The position numbers and the translations under genes were made by a program. This document shows, in pieces, positions 6,742 through 12,494 of a stretch of 12,494 bases of DNA (positions within the stretch are counted from its first letter, which is position 1; each line of letters opens with the position of its first letter). The notes beneath the pieces are model-generated. The model searched no databases and was not told the origin of the DNA. It was given only the letters and a program-made list of their open reading frames with translations. The stretch spans positions 1 through 12,494 of the forward strand of contig JALQVK010000138.1 in assembly GCA_023260375.1 (NCBI GenBank), in the 5' to 3' direction. This DNA is from Rhodoluna sp. (lineage in GTDB: Bacteria; Actinomycetota; Actinomycetes; Actinomycetales; Microbacteriaceae).

Positions 6742-8676
6742 ATGGGTATCCTCGAGAACATCAATGGTCCTAGAGACTTAGATGCGCTGAGTAATGCCCA
6801 GTTGCCGGTTTTGTGCGCTGAAATTCGGGAACATTTAGTCCAATCAGTTGCAAAAACTGGTGGACACTTGGGCCCCAACCTGGGTGTCGTGGAAACTACG
6901 GTTGCGATCCACCGAGTTTTTGACTCACCAAAAGACCCAATCATTTTTGATACTGGTCACCAGTCTTATGTTCACAAGCTGCTAACCGGAAGACGTGATC
7001 TCAGCACCCTTCGTCGAAAAGGTGGCATCGCTGGTTACCCTCAGCGTTCGGAATCTGAGCACGACGTAGTTGAAAGTTCCCATGCCTCCAGTTCACTTTC
7101 CTGGGCAGATGGAATTGCTAAGGCATTTAAGATTTCGGGTCAAGACGACCGCTATGTGATCGCGCTTCTCGGTGATGGTGCTCTGACCGGTGGTATGACC
7201 TGGGAAGCGCTCAACAACATCACTCACGAGAATGATCGGAAATTGGTAATTGTGGTGAACGACAACGGTCGTTCCTATGCACCTACCATTGGTGGTCTCG
7301 CCAAGCATCTAACCAACATTCGCACTGACCGCAGGTACAAGAAAATGTATCGGCTCAGCAAGAGAGTCTTCTACTCATTTGGAACGCTTGGTCGCCTAGT
7401 TTTCAACGCAGCCCGTGGCGCCGGGCGCAGTGCTTTGGAGACGATGGCTCCGGAAAGTATGTTCCCGAACCTAGACATCAAGTACATTGGTCCGGTCGAT
7501 GGGCATGACATTCTTGCAGTTGAACACGCTTTGAAACAGGCCAAAAACTATTCCAGCCCAGTGATTGTTCACGTCATGACTCAAAAGGGTAAAGGCTTTG
7601 ACCCGGCGATGCTAAACGAGGACGACCAATTCCACGCGGTAGGAAAAATAGACCCAACCACTGGTGAATCTTTGGAAGTTTCCGGCGGAGTTTCTTGGAC
7701 CAACGTCTTCCGAGACGAAATGGTTGCCATTGCCGAAAAGCGTGAAGACGTGGTTGGAATCAGCGGAGCCATGACCATTCCAGTAGGTCTTGATGCCATG
7801 GCGGCTAAGTTCCCAAATCGAGTATTCGATGTTGGTATCGCTGAACAACACGCTGTGGCTTCCGCGGCTGGCATGGCGTTCGGGGGACTGCATCCGGTAG
7901 TTGCGGTTTATGCAACCTTTATCAACCGTGCGTTCGACCAAGTTCTTATGGATGTGGCTCTTCACAAGGCAGGTGTGACTTTTGTTTTGGACCGAGCGGG
8001 TGTGACCGGGCCAGACGGTGCAAGTCATCACGGAATGTGGGACCTTTCGGTTTTGCAGGTTGTACCAAACATTCGAATTGCTGCACCTAGAGACGCTGAG
8101 CGCCTTCGTGAAGAACTTCACGAGGCCATAGACGTTCACGACGCACCTACCGTGATTCGTTTCCCGAAAGGGGTTGCTACAACCAGCATCGACGCAATCA
8201 AGCGTTCCAGCGACGGCGTGGACTATCTATATCGCTCCTCCGCCAAAGATGTCTTGATTGTTGCGATTGGCTCGATGGCAACCATGGCTATGCAGACTGC
8301 CGAACTCCTCAAGGCTCAAGGGATTGGTTGCACAGTGATCGACCCACGCTGGGTTGTGCCAGTTCCTAGGACGGTCCTAAAAGAGGCAGCTGACCATCGA
8401 CTTGTGGTCACAATTGAAGACGGAGTCAAAGTTGGCGGTATCGGAACACGCATTCGTCAAGACATGCGTACCGCTCAAATTGACACTGCTCTAAACGAAA
8501 TTGGTCTGCCGGATGAATTCTTAGAGCACGCCTCGCGTGATGAGATTTTAGAACGAGTCGGTCTAACTGCAAAGCAAATCACTCACGACATTGTCGCCCA
8601 GGTGCTTGGTGCCAAGGTGCCTCATGCCAAGAAAGCCCTTGAGATTACAGATTCAGAGCTGCGAGAGCGCCAGTAA
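6742..8676 (+). CDS. dxs: 1-deoxy-D-xylulose-5-phosphate synthase
   Basis: Dxs condenses pyruvate with glyceraldehyde 3-phosphate in the first step of the MEP isoprenoid pathway, using thiamine diphosphate and Mg2+. The 644-residue product is of normal length. The N-terminal domain shows TGGHLGPNLGVVE, DTGHQSYVHKLLTGR, and the diphosphate/Mg motif GDGALTGGMTWEALNN (144-159) closing with NDN (173-175). The catalytic Glu368 lies in VFDVGIAEQHAV, and the pyrimidine domain includes DRAGVTGPDGASHHGMWDL. A transketolase C-terminal domain ends the protein. I took the ATG at 6742 because MGILENINGPRDL matches the family start; the frame extends upstream into acnA but without family similarity. The ribosome binding site is weak. 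The last 32 bases overlap the end of the opposing ribonuclease D gene. Confidence 0.97.
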   Translation: MGILENINGPRDLDALSNAQLPVLCAEIREHLVQSVAKTGGHLGPNLGVVETTVAIHRVFDSPKDPIIFDTGHQSYVHKLLTGRRDLSTLRRKGGIAGYPQRSESEHDVVESSHASSSLSWADGIAKAFKISGQDDRYVIALLGDGALTGGMTWEALNNITHENDRKLVIVVNDNGRSYAPTIGGLAKHLTNIRTDRRYKKMYRLSKRVFYSFGTLGRLVFNAARGAGRSALETMAPESMFPNLDIKYIGPVDGHDILAVEHALKQAKNYSSPVIVHVMTQKGKGFDPAMLNEDDQFHAVGKIDPTTGESLEVSGGVSWTNVFRDEMVAIAEKREDVVGISGAMTIPVGLDAMAAKFPNRVFDVGIAEQHAVASAAGMAFGGLHPVVAVYATFINRAFDQVLMDVALHKAGVTFVLDRAGVTGPDGASHHGMWDLSVLQVVPNIRIAAPRDAERLREELHEAIDVHDAPTVIRFPKGVATTSIDAIKRSSDGVDYLYRSSAKDVLIVAIGSMATMAMQTAELLKAQGIGCTVIDPRWVVPVPRTVLKEAADHRLVVTIEDGVKVGGIGTRIRQDMRTAQIDTALNEIGLPDEFLEHASRDEILERVGLTAKQITHDIVAQVLGAKVPHAKKALEITDSELRERQ

Positions 8677-9862
8677 ACCTGGCGGCTACTGCTTCAACCT
8701 GCCATTTTCTGGCACCAAATTCAATCAGTTGTTCCGCAATGTCTTCGGCTGGTTCCCATGCCACTCGACGCATTAGGTCTGGTTGCAGAATGTTTTCGCT
8801 TGGGATTTCTAGCTCCAAAGTGAGCTCGTTCATTACCGGTTTCAAAGCTTGCAAACGTGCATCGGCTTCAGGGTATCGATTAGCCCAGTTTCGATGATTC
8901 GGAATTCCAGTGTTTGGGAGTTTGAGCGGCGGAAGTTCGCGAGAGTTTTGACCCTTTGAGAATGCCTCCCACCATGTATCCAAATAGGTTCGCGAAGCTC
9001 GACCGTTGAAACTTGAAAGCGATGCCAGTTCTGAGCGCGTTGAAACCTTAGATTTCACAAGTGAAACGATCGACGAATCTGGAACAAGCCGTCCAGGGGA
9101 GACGTCTAGCCTTTGAGCAAGTTCATCTCGTGCAATCCATAACTCCCGCGCAATCGCTAGTTTTTGGGCATCCTTGACATCGTGCAGGCCGGTCATTGAA
9201 CGCCAACGGTTCGGGTCGAATGGCTTTGGTTTGAAGGAGAGTAGGTGTTGAAACTCCTGCATGGCCAATTCCGTTTTGCCTGCAACTTCAAGTTGTTCCA
9301 TTAGCACCCGCGCAAGATCCGGGAGAACATCGACATCAAGAGCGGCATAGTTCAACCAGGCTGTAGGGAACGGACGGATTGACCAGTCAGCGGCGGAGTG
9401 TTCTTTCGCCAAACGAAAACCAAGAAGCTGCTCGCAAGCAGCGCCGAGGCCAACCCTTGGCAGCCCCAGTAGGCGAGAACCAAGTTCGGTGTCAATCAAT
9501 GAGGGCGGAATCAAACCAACTTCGGCCAGGCAGGCTAGATCTTGCGTTGCGGCGTGCAGAATCCATGGAAAGGAATTGCAAACCGAGGTGAACTTGCCCC
9601 AAGTTTCGGTTTCCGAAAGGGGGATTGGGTCGATCAGGAATACGTCAGAACCAGTCCGGTGAACTTGGATTAGATAGGCGCGTGAGCTGTATTTGAAGCC
9701 GCTGGCACGTTCGGCGTCGATGCCTAGATGGCCAGTTCCAGTTTTGAGGTTCTCGATTGCGCCTAACAGCTCATCTTCGGTATCCACATAGTAAACAGGA
9801 GCATTAGAAACTGCTCTGAGTGGAAGTTCTACGGGAGCTTCGTCGTTAGTTTCGACGGTCAA
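8645..9862 (-). CDS. rnd: Ribonuclease D-like DEDDy 3'-5' exonuclease with HRDC domain
   Basis: The protein (405 residues from this start) belongs to the HRDC-containing ribonuclease D family, which trims 3' ends of structured RNAs in the cytoplasm. The DEDDy exonuclease motifs are complete: Asp49 and Glu51 in GIDAERASG (Exo I), Asp108 in HAATQDLACL (Exo II), and Tyr172 with Asp176 in YAALDVD (Exo III). An HRDC-type helical domain follows (about 223-300, around AIARELWIARDELAQRLDVS), then a C-terminal helical region. Start choice is uncertain. The TTG at 9862 has GAAGGGG a suitable distance upstream and overlaps DUF3000 by 17 bp. A GTG at 9898 gives 12 more residues but has no ribosome binding site and a 53-bp overlap. 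It is probably co-transcribed with DUF3000. Confidence 0.92.
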   Translation of the reverse strand: MTVETNDEAPVELPLRAVSNAPVYYVDTEDELLGAIENLKTGTGHLGIDAERASGFKYSSRAYLIQVHRTGSDVFLIDPIPLSETETWGKFTSVCNSFPWILHAATQDLACLAEVGLIPPSLIDTELGSRLLGLPRVGLGAACEQLLGFRLAKEHSAADWSIRPFPTAWLNYAALDVDVLPDLARVLMEQLEVAGKTELAMQEFQHLLSFKPKPFDPNRWRSMTGLHDVKDAQKLAIARELWIARDELAQRLDVSPGRLVPDSSIVSLVKSKVSTRSELASLSSFNGRASRTYLDTWWEAFSKGQNSRELPPLKLPNTGIPNHRNWANRYPEADARLQALKPVMNELTLELEIPSENILQPDLMRRVAWEPAEDIAEQLIEFGARKWQVEAVAARFTGALAALNL

Positions 9863-10430
9863 TTGAGGTAACCCCTTCACCGTGAAGCGAAAGTCCACTC
9901 ATCATGCAAATCAGATCAATCCATGCCTCTAGATGTCCGGTGAGCACGTCATTTGAAGGGCACCAACTTGCGCGCAGTTCAAGCTCTGCGTGGTGCGATT
10001 GGGCTGCCAATGTTCCGTGACCTACGGAAAGAACTCGAGTGGTGGTACCTCCAGCTACTTCAACGCCGGCGCCATGTTGATCTAGGGAAGTTTGAAGCCA
10101 TGCCCAAGCAATCTCGGCGGAATCGTCGTCAAAACCAATGTCGGTTTCTAGTGGGGACTTTGCGTAAAGAATGATTCGGTAATTATTGGTCCAGGATTCC
10201 TGAGGCGCGTCGTCCCAAAGCATAATAAAGCGACCGGTGCCACGGAAAACTGAAGAATCTCCTTCGACAGCTTTCACATCACAAGCAAAAGCGATTGCAT
10301 GACGAGACAGGTTGGATGGCGCGTCAATTTGGTCAACGATGACTTCGGAACGAATGTTGGCACGCGCCAAAGAGTTAGCAGCTAAGCGAAAATCGGCATT
10401 AGCGCTCGCGTCAATCTCTAGTTCAAGCAC
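9846..10430 (-). CDS. DUF3000 family protein
   Basis: The 194-residue soluble protein matches DUF3000, an actinobacterial family that typically precedes the HRDC ribonuclease D gene. Recognisable segments are GTGRFIMLWD (64-73), AWAWL (108-112), AGGTTTRV (126-133) and AELELRASW (148-156). No catalytic motif is evident and the function is unknown. Adjacency to ribonuclease D suggests an RNA-related role, which is inference. The start is GTG at 10430. A TATTCT -10-like box ends six bases before it and no Shine-Dalgarno sequence is seen, so translation is probably leaderless. A 29-bp gap separates it from the RibD_C-like gene upstream, and its 3' end overlaps the ribonuclease D start region. Confidence 0.87.
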   Translation of the reverse strand: MLELEIDASANADFRLAANSLARANIRSEVIVDQIDAPSNLSRHAIAFACDVKAVEGDSSVFRGTGRFIMLWDDAPQESWTNNYRIILYAKSPLETDIGFDDDSAEIAWAWLQTSLDQHGAGVEVAGGTTTRVLSVGHGTLAAQSHHAELELRASWCPSNDVLTGHLEAWIDLICMMSGLSLHGEGVTSIDRRN

Positions 10431-10436
10431 GGTCTA

Positions 10437-10442
10437 AGAATA
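10437..10442 (-). promoter_or_regulatory. Probable leaderless -10 element of DUF3000
   Basis: TATTCT on the minus strand (10442-10437) matches the actinobacterial TANNNT -10 pattern. It is followed by exactly six bases and then the GTG start at 10430, placing the predicted transcription start at or next to the start codon. No good -35 hexamer is seen 16-18 bp upstream. Confidence 0.4.
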
Positions 10443-10459
10443 TTGGCTAAACACGGCAG

Positions 10460-10987
10460 CTAAGCGTTGCCACGCCGCCATCTCGTGAACAGGCTACCTT
10501 CAACCATTTCCGCAGCAAAGAGTTGAAGGTTAGAACCGAATGTAGCAACTGTTTTCGCCGCTATTTCGGTACTCCCATCGGACACGGTAAGGCAAAACTC
10601 ATCCACCTGGTCGGTCTCTAGAAAAAACTTTGAAAGGGACGGTCCGGTTTCCAGCAAGATACGTTCAAATCCAGCCGCTCGAAGTGTTTCAAGAGCCCTG
10701 GCCGGGTCGCTGAGGCGAATGTAGCGCTCGTCGTCAATTTCAAAGTTGCTGGAGATCACTGCGAGTGAGCAGTGCGATGGCACTCGATACAACTCGTTCC
10801 TTGCGGTATTGCCGCCGGTCACTACAACGTCGGCTCTCCGCCTTAGATGACCGATCAGTTTTCGGTCCAGGTCATTGGATAGGCCTCGGCTAGAGCCGTT
10901 TTCATCAACAAATTCGCCGTCACTCCCAACAATCATGTTGAGGCGGACTCCAATTAGGTCAGAGTATGAATCGAACCAGTCCTGCAT
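10460..10987 (-). CDS. RibD C-terminal domain-like reductase (pyrimidine reductase or dihydrofolate reductase-like fold)
   Basis: This 175-residue protein resembles the reductase (RibD_C) domain, which in riboflavin synthesis reduces the ribosyl group of the pyrimidine intermediate with NADPH. Visible family marks are VRLNMIVGSDGEF (14-26), GLSNDLDRKLIGHLRRRADVVVTGG (in the 35-59 region), the following TARNELYR, RILLETGPSLSKFFL (109-123) and VDEFCLTVS (128-136). No deaminase domain is fused or adjacent. The protein is short for the family, where about 220-260 residues are usual; the segment between the first half and the LLETGP loop looks contracted. A role in riboflavin synthesis is therefore not assured, and no other rib gene is nearby. 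The ATG at 10987 overlaps the sufE stop in TAATG, with AAAGG just upstream. Confidence 0.78.
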   Translation of the reverse strand: MQDWFDSYSDLIGVRLNMIVGSDGEFVDENGSSRGLSNDLDRKLIGHLRRRADVVVTGGNTARNELYRVPSHCSLAVISSNFEIDDERYIRLSDPARALETLRAAGFERILLETGPSLSKFFLETDQVDEFCLTVSDGSTEIAAKTVATFGSNLQLFAAEMVEGSLFTRWRRGNA

Positions 10988-11412
10988 TATGCCTTTTCGG
11001 CAACCTGGCGTTTGATGCGGTTTAGCATTCCTCGAAGGCCATTTATGCGAAGCAGTGAAACTGCATCTTTTAGATGAAGTCGATCTGGAATGTCTTCAGG
11101 AGCCGCCAAGACCTCGGCAACTGTGTGTCCATTGAGGAGCTGGTGGAGAATGCTGGCGAAACCTCGGGTTGTCGGGGCTTCCTCCGGTGCGGTAAGGAAA
11201 ATTCCAACGCGGTCGTTCTCAACCTCAACGAATAGAAAGACTGGGGATTGGCACTCTTCAACGCGTTCGAGTAAGTCTGGGTGGTCTGCGTACCGTGCTG
11301 GTAGTTCTGGAAGTTCACCAGCAATTTCCAAGAGTAAAGTTAGACGATCCTTCACGCCGAGTTCGGCAAATTCCGAACCCAAATCGTTTAGGGATTGTTC
11401 GATTGAAGTCAT
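10987..11412 (-). CDS. sufE: SufE family sulfur acceptor protein
   Basis: SufE accepts persulfide sulfur from the cysteine desulfurase SufS on an active-site cysteine and passes it to the Fe-S scaffold. The 141-residue product has normal length. The conserved active-site Cys54 lies in VEECQSPVFL (51-60), preceded by the substrate-side helix and YADHPDLL. RGFASILHQLLNG and the C-terminal SLLRINGLRGMLNRI helix complete the SufE signature. sufS and other suf genes are not in the window, so this is a stand-alone SufE paired with a sulfurtransferase. The ATG at 11412 overlaps the stop of the rhodanese gene by one base (TAATG). A TATTCT box seven bases before the ATG might add an internal leaderless promoter, but this may be chance. 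Confidence 0.94.
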   Translation of the reverse strand: MTSIEQSLNDLGSEFAELGVKDRLTLLLEIAGELPELPARYADHPDLLERVEECQSPVFLFVEVENDRVGIFLTAPEEAPTTRGFASILHQLLNGHTVAEVLAAPEDIPDRLHLKDAVSLLRINGLRGMLNRIKRQVAEKA

Positions 11413-12308
11413 TACTTCGAGAATACGCCTGGTTCATCTCCTAGGACGATTGGTGCGCCTACTAAGCTGCCCCATTCGGTCCAAGATCCGTCGTAGTTTC
11501 GAACCTTGCCAAAACCAAGCAGATACTTCAAAACAAACCAGGTGTGACTGGAACGCTCTCCAATTCGGCAATAGGCAATTACGTCGTCGTCAACTTTTAG
11601 TCCTTTTTCGCCAAGGTAGATAGCTTCAAGCTCTTCGCGAGATTTGAAGGTTTTGTCTTCATTAGCAGCTCGTGCCCAGGGTACCGATTGAGCGCCAGGA
11701 ATGTGACCGGCGCGAAGAGCGCTCTCCTGTGGGTAGTTTGGCATGTGAGTACGCTCACCGTTGTATTCCTGCGGAGAACGAACATCGACCATTGGCTTAC
11801 CGATGTGGGCTTGAACCTGGTCACGGAATGCGCGGTCAGTTACATCGTCACGTTCAATAATCGGGTATTCGGTCGCCTCAACTACTGTTTCGTCCTTGGT
11901 AACTGGCCGTCCTTCGGCGATCCATTTTTCGCGTCCGCCATCTAGAAGGCGAACATCAGTGTGACCAAACAATTTGAAGACCCAAAGTGCGTAGGAAGCC
12001 CACCAGTTACTCGCGTCGCCATAGATAACAACCGTGGATTCGCGCTTGATTCCAGAGCGGCTAGCGAGTTCAGCAAACTCTGGTCCCTGAATGTAGTCAC
12101 GAACTACGCCCTGGTTTAGGTCGGTGTGCCAGTCAATCTTGACTGCTCCTGGGATGTGGCTTACGTCGTAAAGTAATACATCTTCATCAGATTCCACTAT
12201 GACGAGACCCGGAGTTCCTAAATTGGCTTCCAACCACTCGGTGGAAACCAAAACCTCTGGATGCGCATATGCTGAGAATTTTTCGTTGGAATCTTTAGGA
12301 ACAGTCAT
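11412..12308 (-). CDS. sseA: Thiosulfate/3-mercaptopyruvate sulfurtransferase (tandem rhodanese)
   Basis: The 298-residue product has two rhodanese domains and transfers sulfane sulfur from thiosulfate or 3-mercaptopyruvate to thiol or cyanide acceptors in the cytoplasm. The N-terminal domain (about 20-135) is inactive: its loop reads YGDASNWW, with Asp98 where the Cys would be. The C-terminal domain (about 165-285) carries catalytic Cys247 in the CRIGERS loop. This loop is typical of actinobacterial CysA/SseA enzymes and favours thiosulfate as donor; substrate choice cannot be settled from sequence. The ATG at 12308 (MTVPKDSN) matches the family start, with a weak GAAAG upstream; the frame runs on to 12350 without similarity. 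It heads the sseA-sufE-reductase operon, suggesting delivery of sulfur to Fe-S assembly. Confidence 0.93.
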   Translation of the reverse strand: MTVPKDSNEKFSAYAHPEVLVSTEWLEANLGTPGLVIVESDEDVLLYDVSHIPGAVKIDWHTDLNQGVVRDYIQGPEFAELASRSGIKRESTVVIYGDASNWWASYALWVFKLFGHTDVRLLDGGREKWIAEGRPVTKDETVVEATEYPIIERDDVTDRAFRDQVQAHIGKPMVDVRSPQEYNGERTHMPNYPQESALRAGHIPGAQSVPWARAANEDKTFKSREELEAIYLGEKGLKVDDDVIAYCRIGERSSHTWFVLKYLLGFGKVRNYDGSWTEWGSLVGAPIVLGDEPGVFSK

Positions 12309-12327
12309 TTGTTGCTTTCTGTTAGTT

Positions 12328-12333
12328 AGGCTA
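12328..12333 (-). promoter_or_regulatory. Possible -10 element upstream of the sulfurtransferase gene
   Basis: TAGCCT on the minus strand (12333-12328) fits the TANNNT pattern and would give a leader of about 13-15 nt before the ATG at 12308. It contains the stop codon of the AT-rich frame that follows, so it lies at or beside the suspected junction. No good -35 is visible. Confidence 0.25.
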
Positions 12334-12494
12334 AAACAAGCCCCATACAAGGTTAATTGATTCAGATTTTAATGCTGTCTCAACAATATATTTTTTAAAC
12401 TCTATATCATCAATATCAACTCTACCTAATAACATTAAAAATCCAGAAACAACAGTATCATCATTAATTTGAAAAATATCTTTTAATTTTTCAT
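12331..12494 (-). CDS. AT-rich C-terminal fragment of an unrecognised protein
   Basis: On the minus strand a frame enters from the window edge and stays open for 53 codons to a TAG at 12333-12331. The translation looks protein-like: it starts [12 protein letters not shown], contains an amphipathic helix-like segment ([15 protein letters not shown]) and ends NLVWGLF. I do not recognise the family. Positions 12351-12494 are about 22% GC, with codons such as AAA, ATT, GAT and TTA, wholly unlike the neighbouring genes. The frame reads toward the sulfurtransferase gene and stops 22 bp before its start. It looks like DNA from a low-GC genome or phage, joined near 12335-12350 either naturally or by assembly error. 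Confidence 0.5.
   Translation of the reverse strand, partial: EKLKDIFQINDDTVVSGFLMLLGRVDIDDIEFKKYIVETALKSESINLVWGLF

Noticed and set aside
7612..8139. Minus-strand open frame of 175 codons opposite dxs
   Set aside because: It is antisense to conserved Dxs domains, has a Cys/Ser/His-rich, unprotein-like composition and lacks a ribosome binding site.
1608..8676. Whether the DUF-rich block is a defence or mobile system
   Set aside because: No nuclease, toxin, transposase, integrase or repeat array is present; the families and order match an ordinary conserved actinobacterial neighbourhood.
11090..11623. Plus-strand open frame of 177 codons opposite sufE and the sulfurtransferase
   Set aside because: Its Ser/Arg-rich translation is typical of an antisense shadow, and both genes on the other strand are firmly identified.

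Overview
The window is a compact stretch of actinobacterial chromosome. The gene set and order point to the Microbacteriaceae or a close relative: sepH, DUF4193, DUF3093, dut, DUF3710, DUF3159, acnA, dxs, an HRDC-type ribonuclease D, DUF3000, a RibD_C-like reductase, sufE and a CRIGERS-type thiosulfate sulfurtransferase. Several of these DUF families are essentially restricted to Actinobacteria. Coding sequence looks near 50% GC, low for the group, and intergenic space is minimal. This fits a small, streamlined aquatic lineage, but that placement is inference.

Layout. Positions 200-451 (+) hold the 3' end of an alkaline phosphatase family gene, which meets sepH (-, 448-1437) tail to tail. A 170-bp divergent promoter region separates sepH from the DUF4193 gene (+, 1608-1901), which ends inside the stop codon of the DUF3093 gene (-, 1898-2335). 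A 22-bp gap with a symmetric -10 element divides DUF3093 from a rightward run: dut, DUF3710, DUF3159, acnA and dxs (2358-8676). The right half runs leftward: sseA-like, sufE and RibD_C-like (12308 to 10460), joined by 1-base TAATG overlaps, then DUF3000 and ribonuclease D (10430 to 8645). The last converges on dxs with a 32-bp overlap.

Functions. SepH regulates FtsZ assembly in cell division. Dut removes dUTP and supplies dUMP. Aconitase serves the TCA cycle. Dxs starts the MEP isoprenoid pathway. SufE and the rhodanese handle sulfane sulfur, with SufE feeding Fe-S cluster assembly. The 4Fe-4S aconitase in the window is a possible consumer of those clusters. Four conserved actinobacterial DUF proteins (4193, 3093, 3710, 3159) sit between the division gene and the metabolic genes, and a fifth (DUF3000) lies next to ribonuclease D. 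None has an assigned function here.

Both ends look foreign to the core. Positions 1 to about 200 and about 12335 to 12494 carry leftward reading frames with different codon use. The right end is about 22% GC. The left frame has no start and butts against a decapitated phosphatase gene. Chimeric assembly is the simplest explanation; phage or other horizontally acquired DNA is the alternative. No tRNA, rRNA, CRISPR array, insertion sequence or new multi-gene system was recognised. Apart from the two ends, no stretch over 300 bases lacks a gene.
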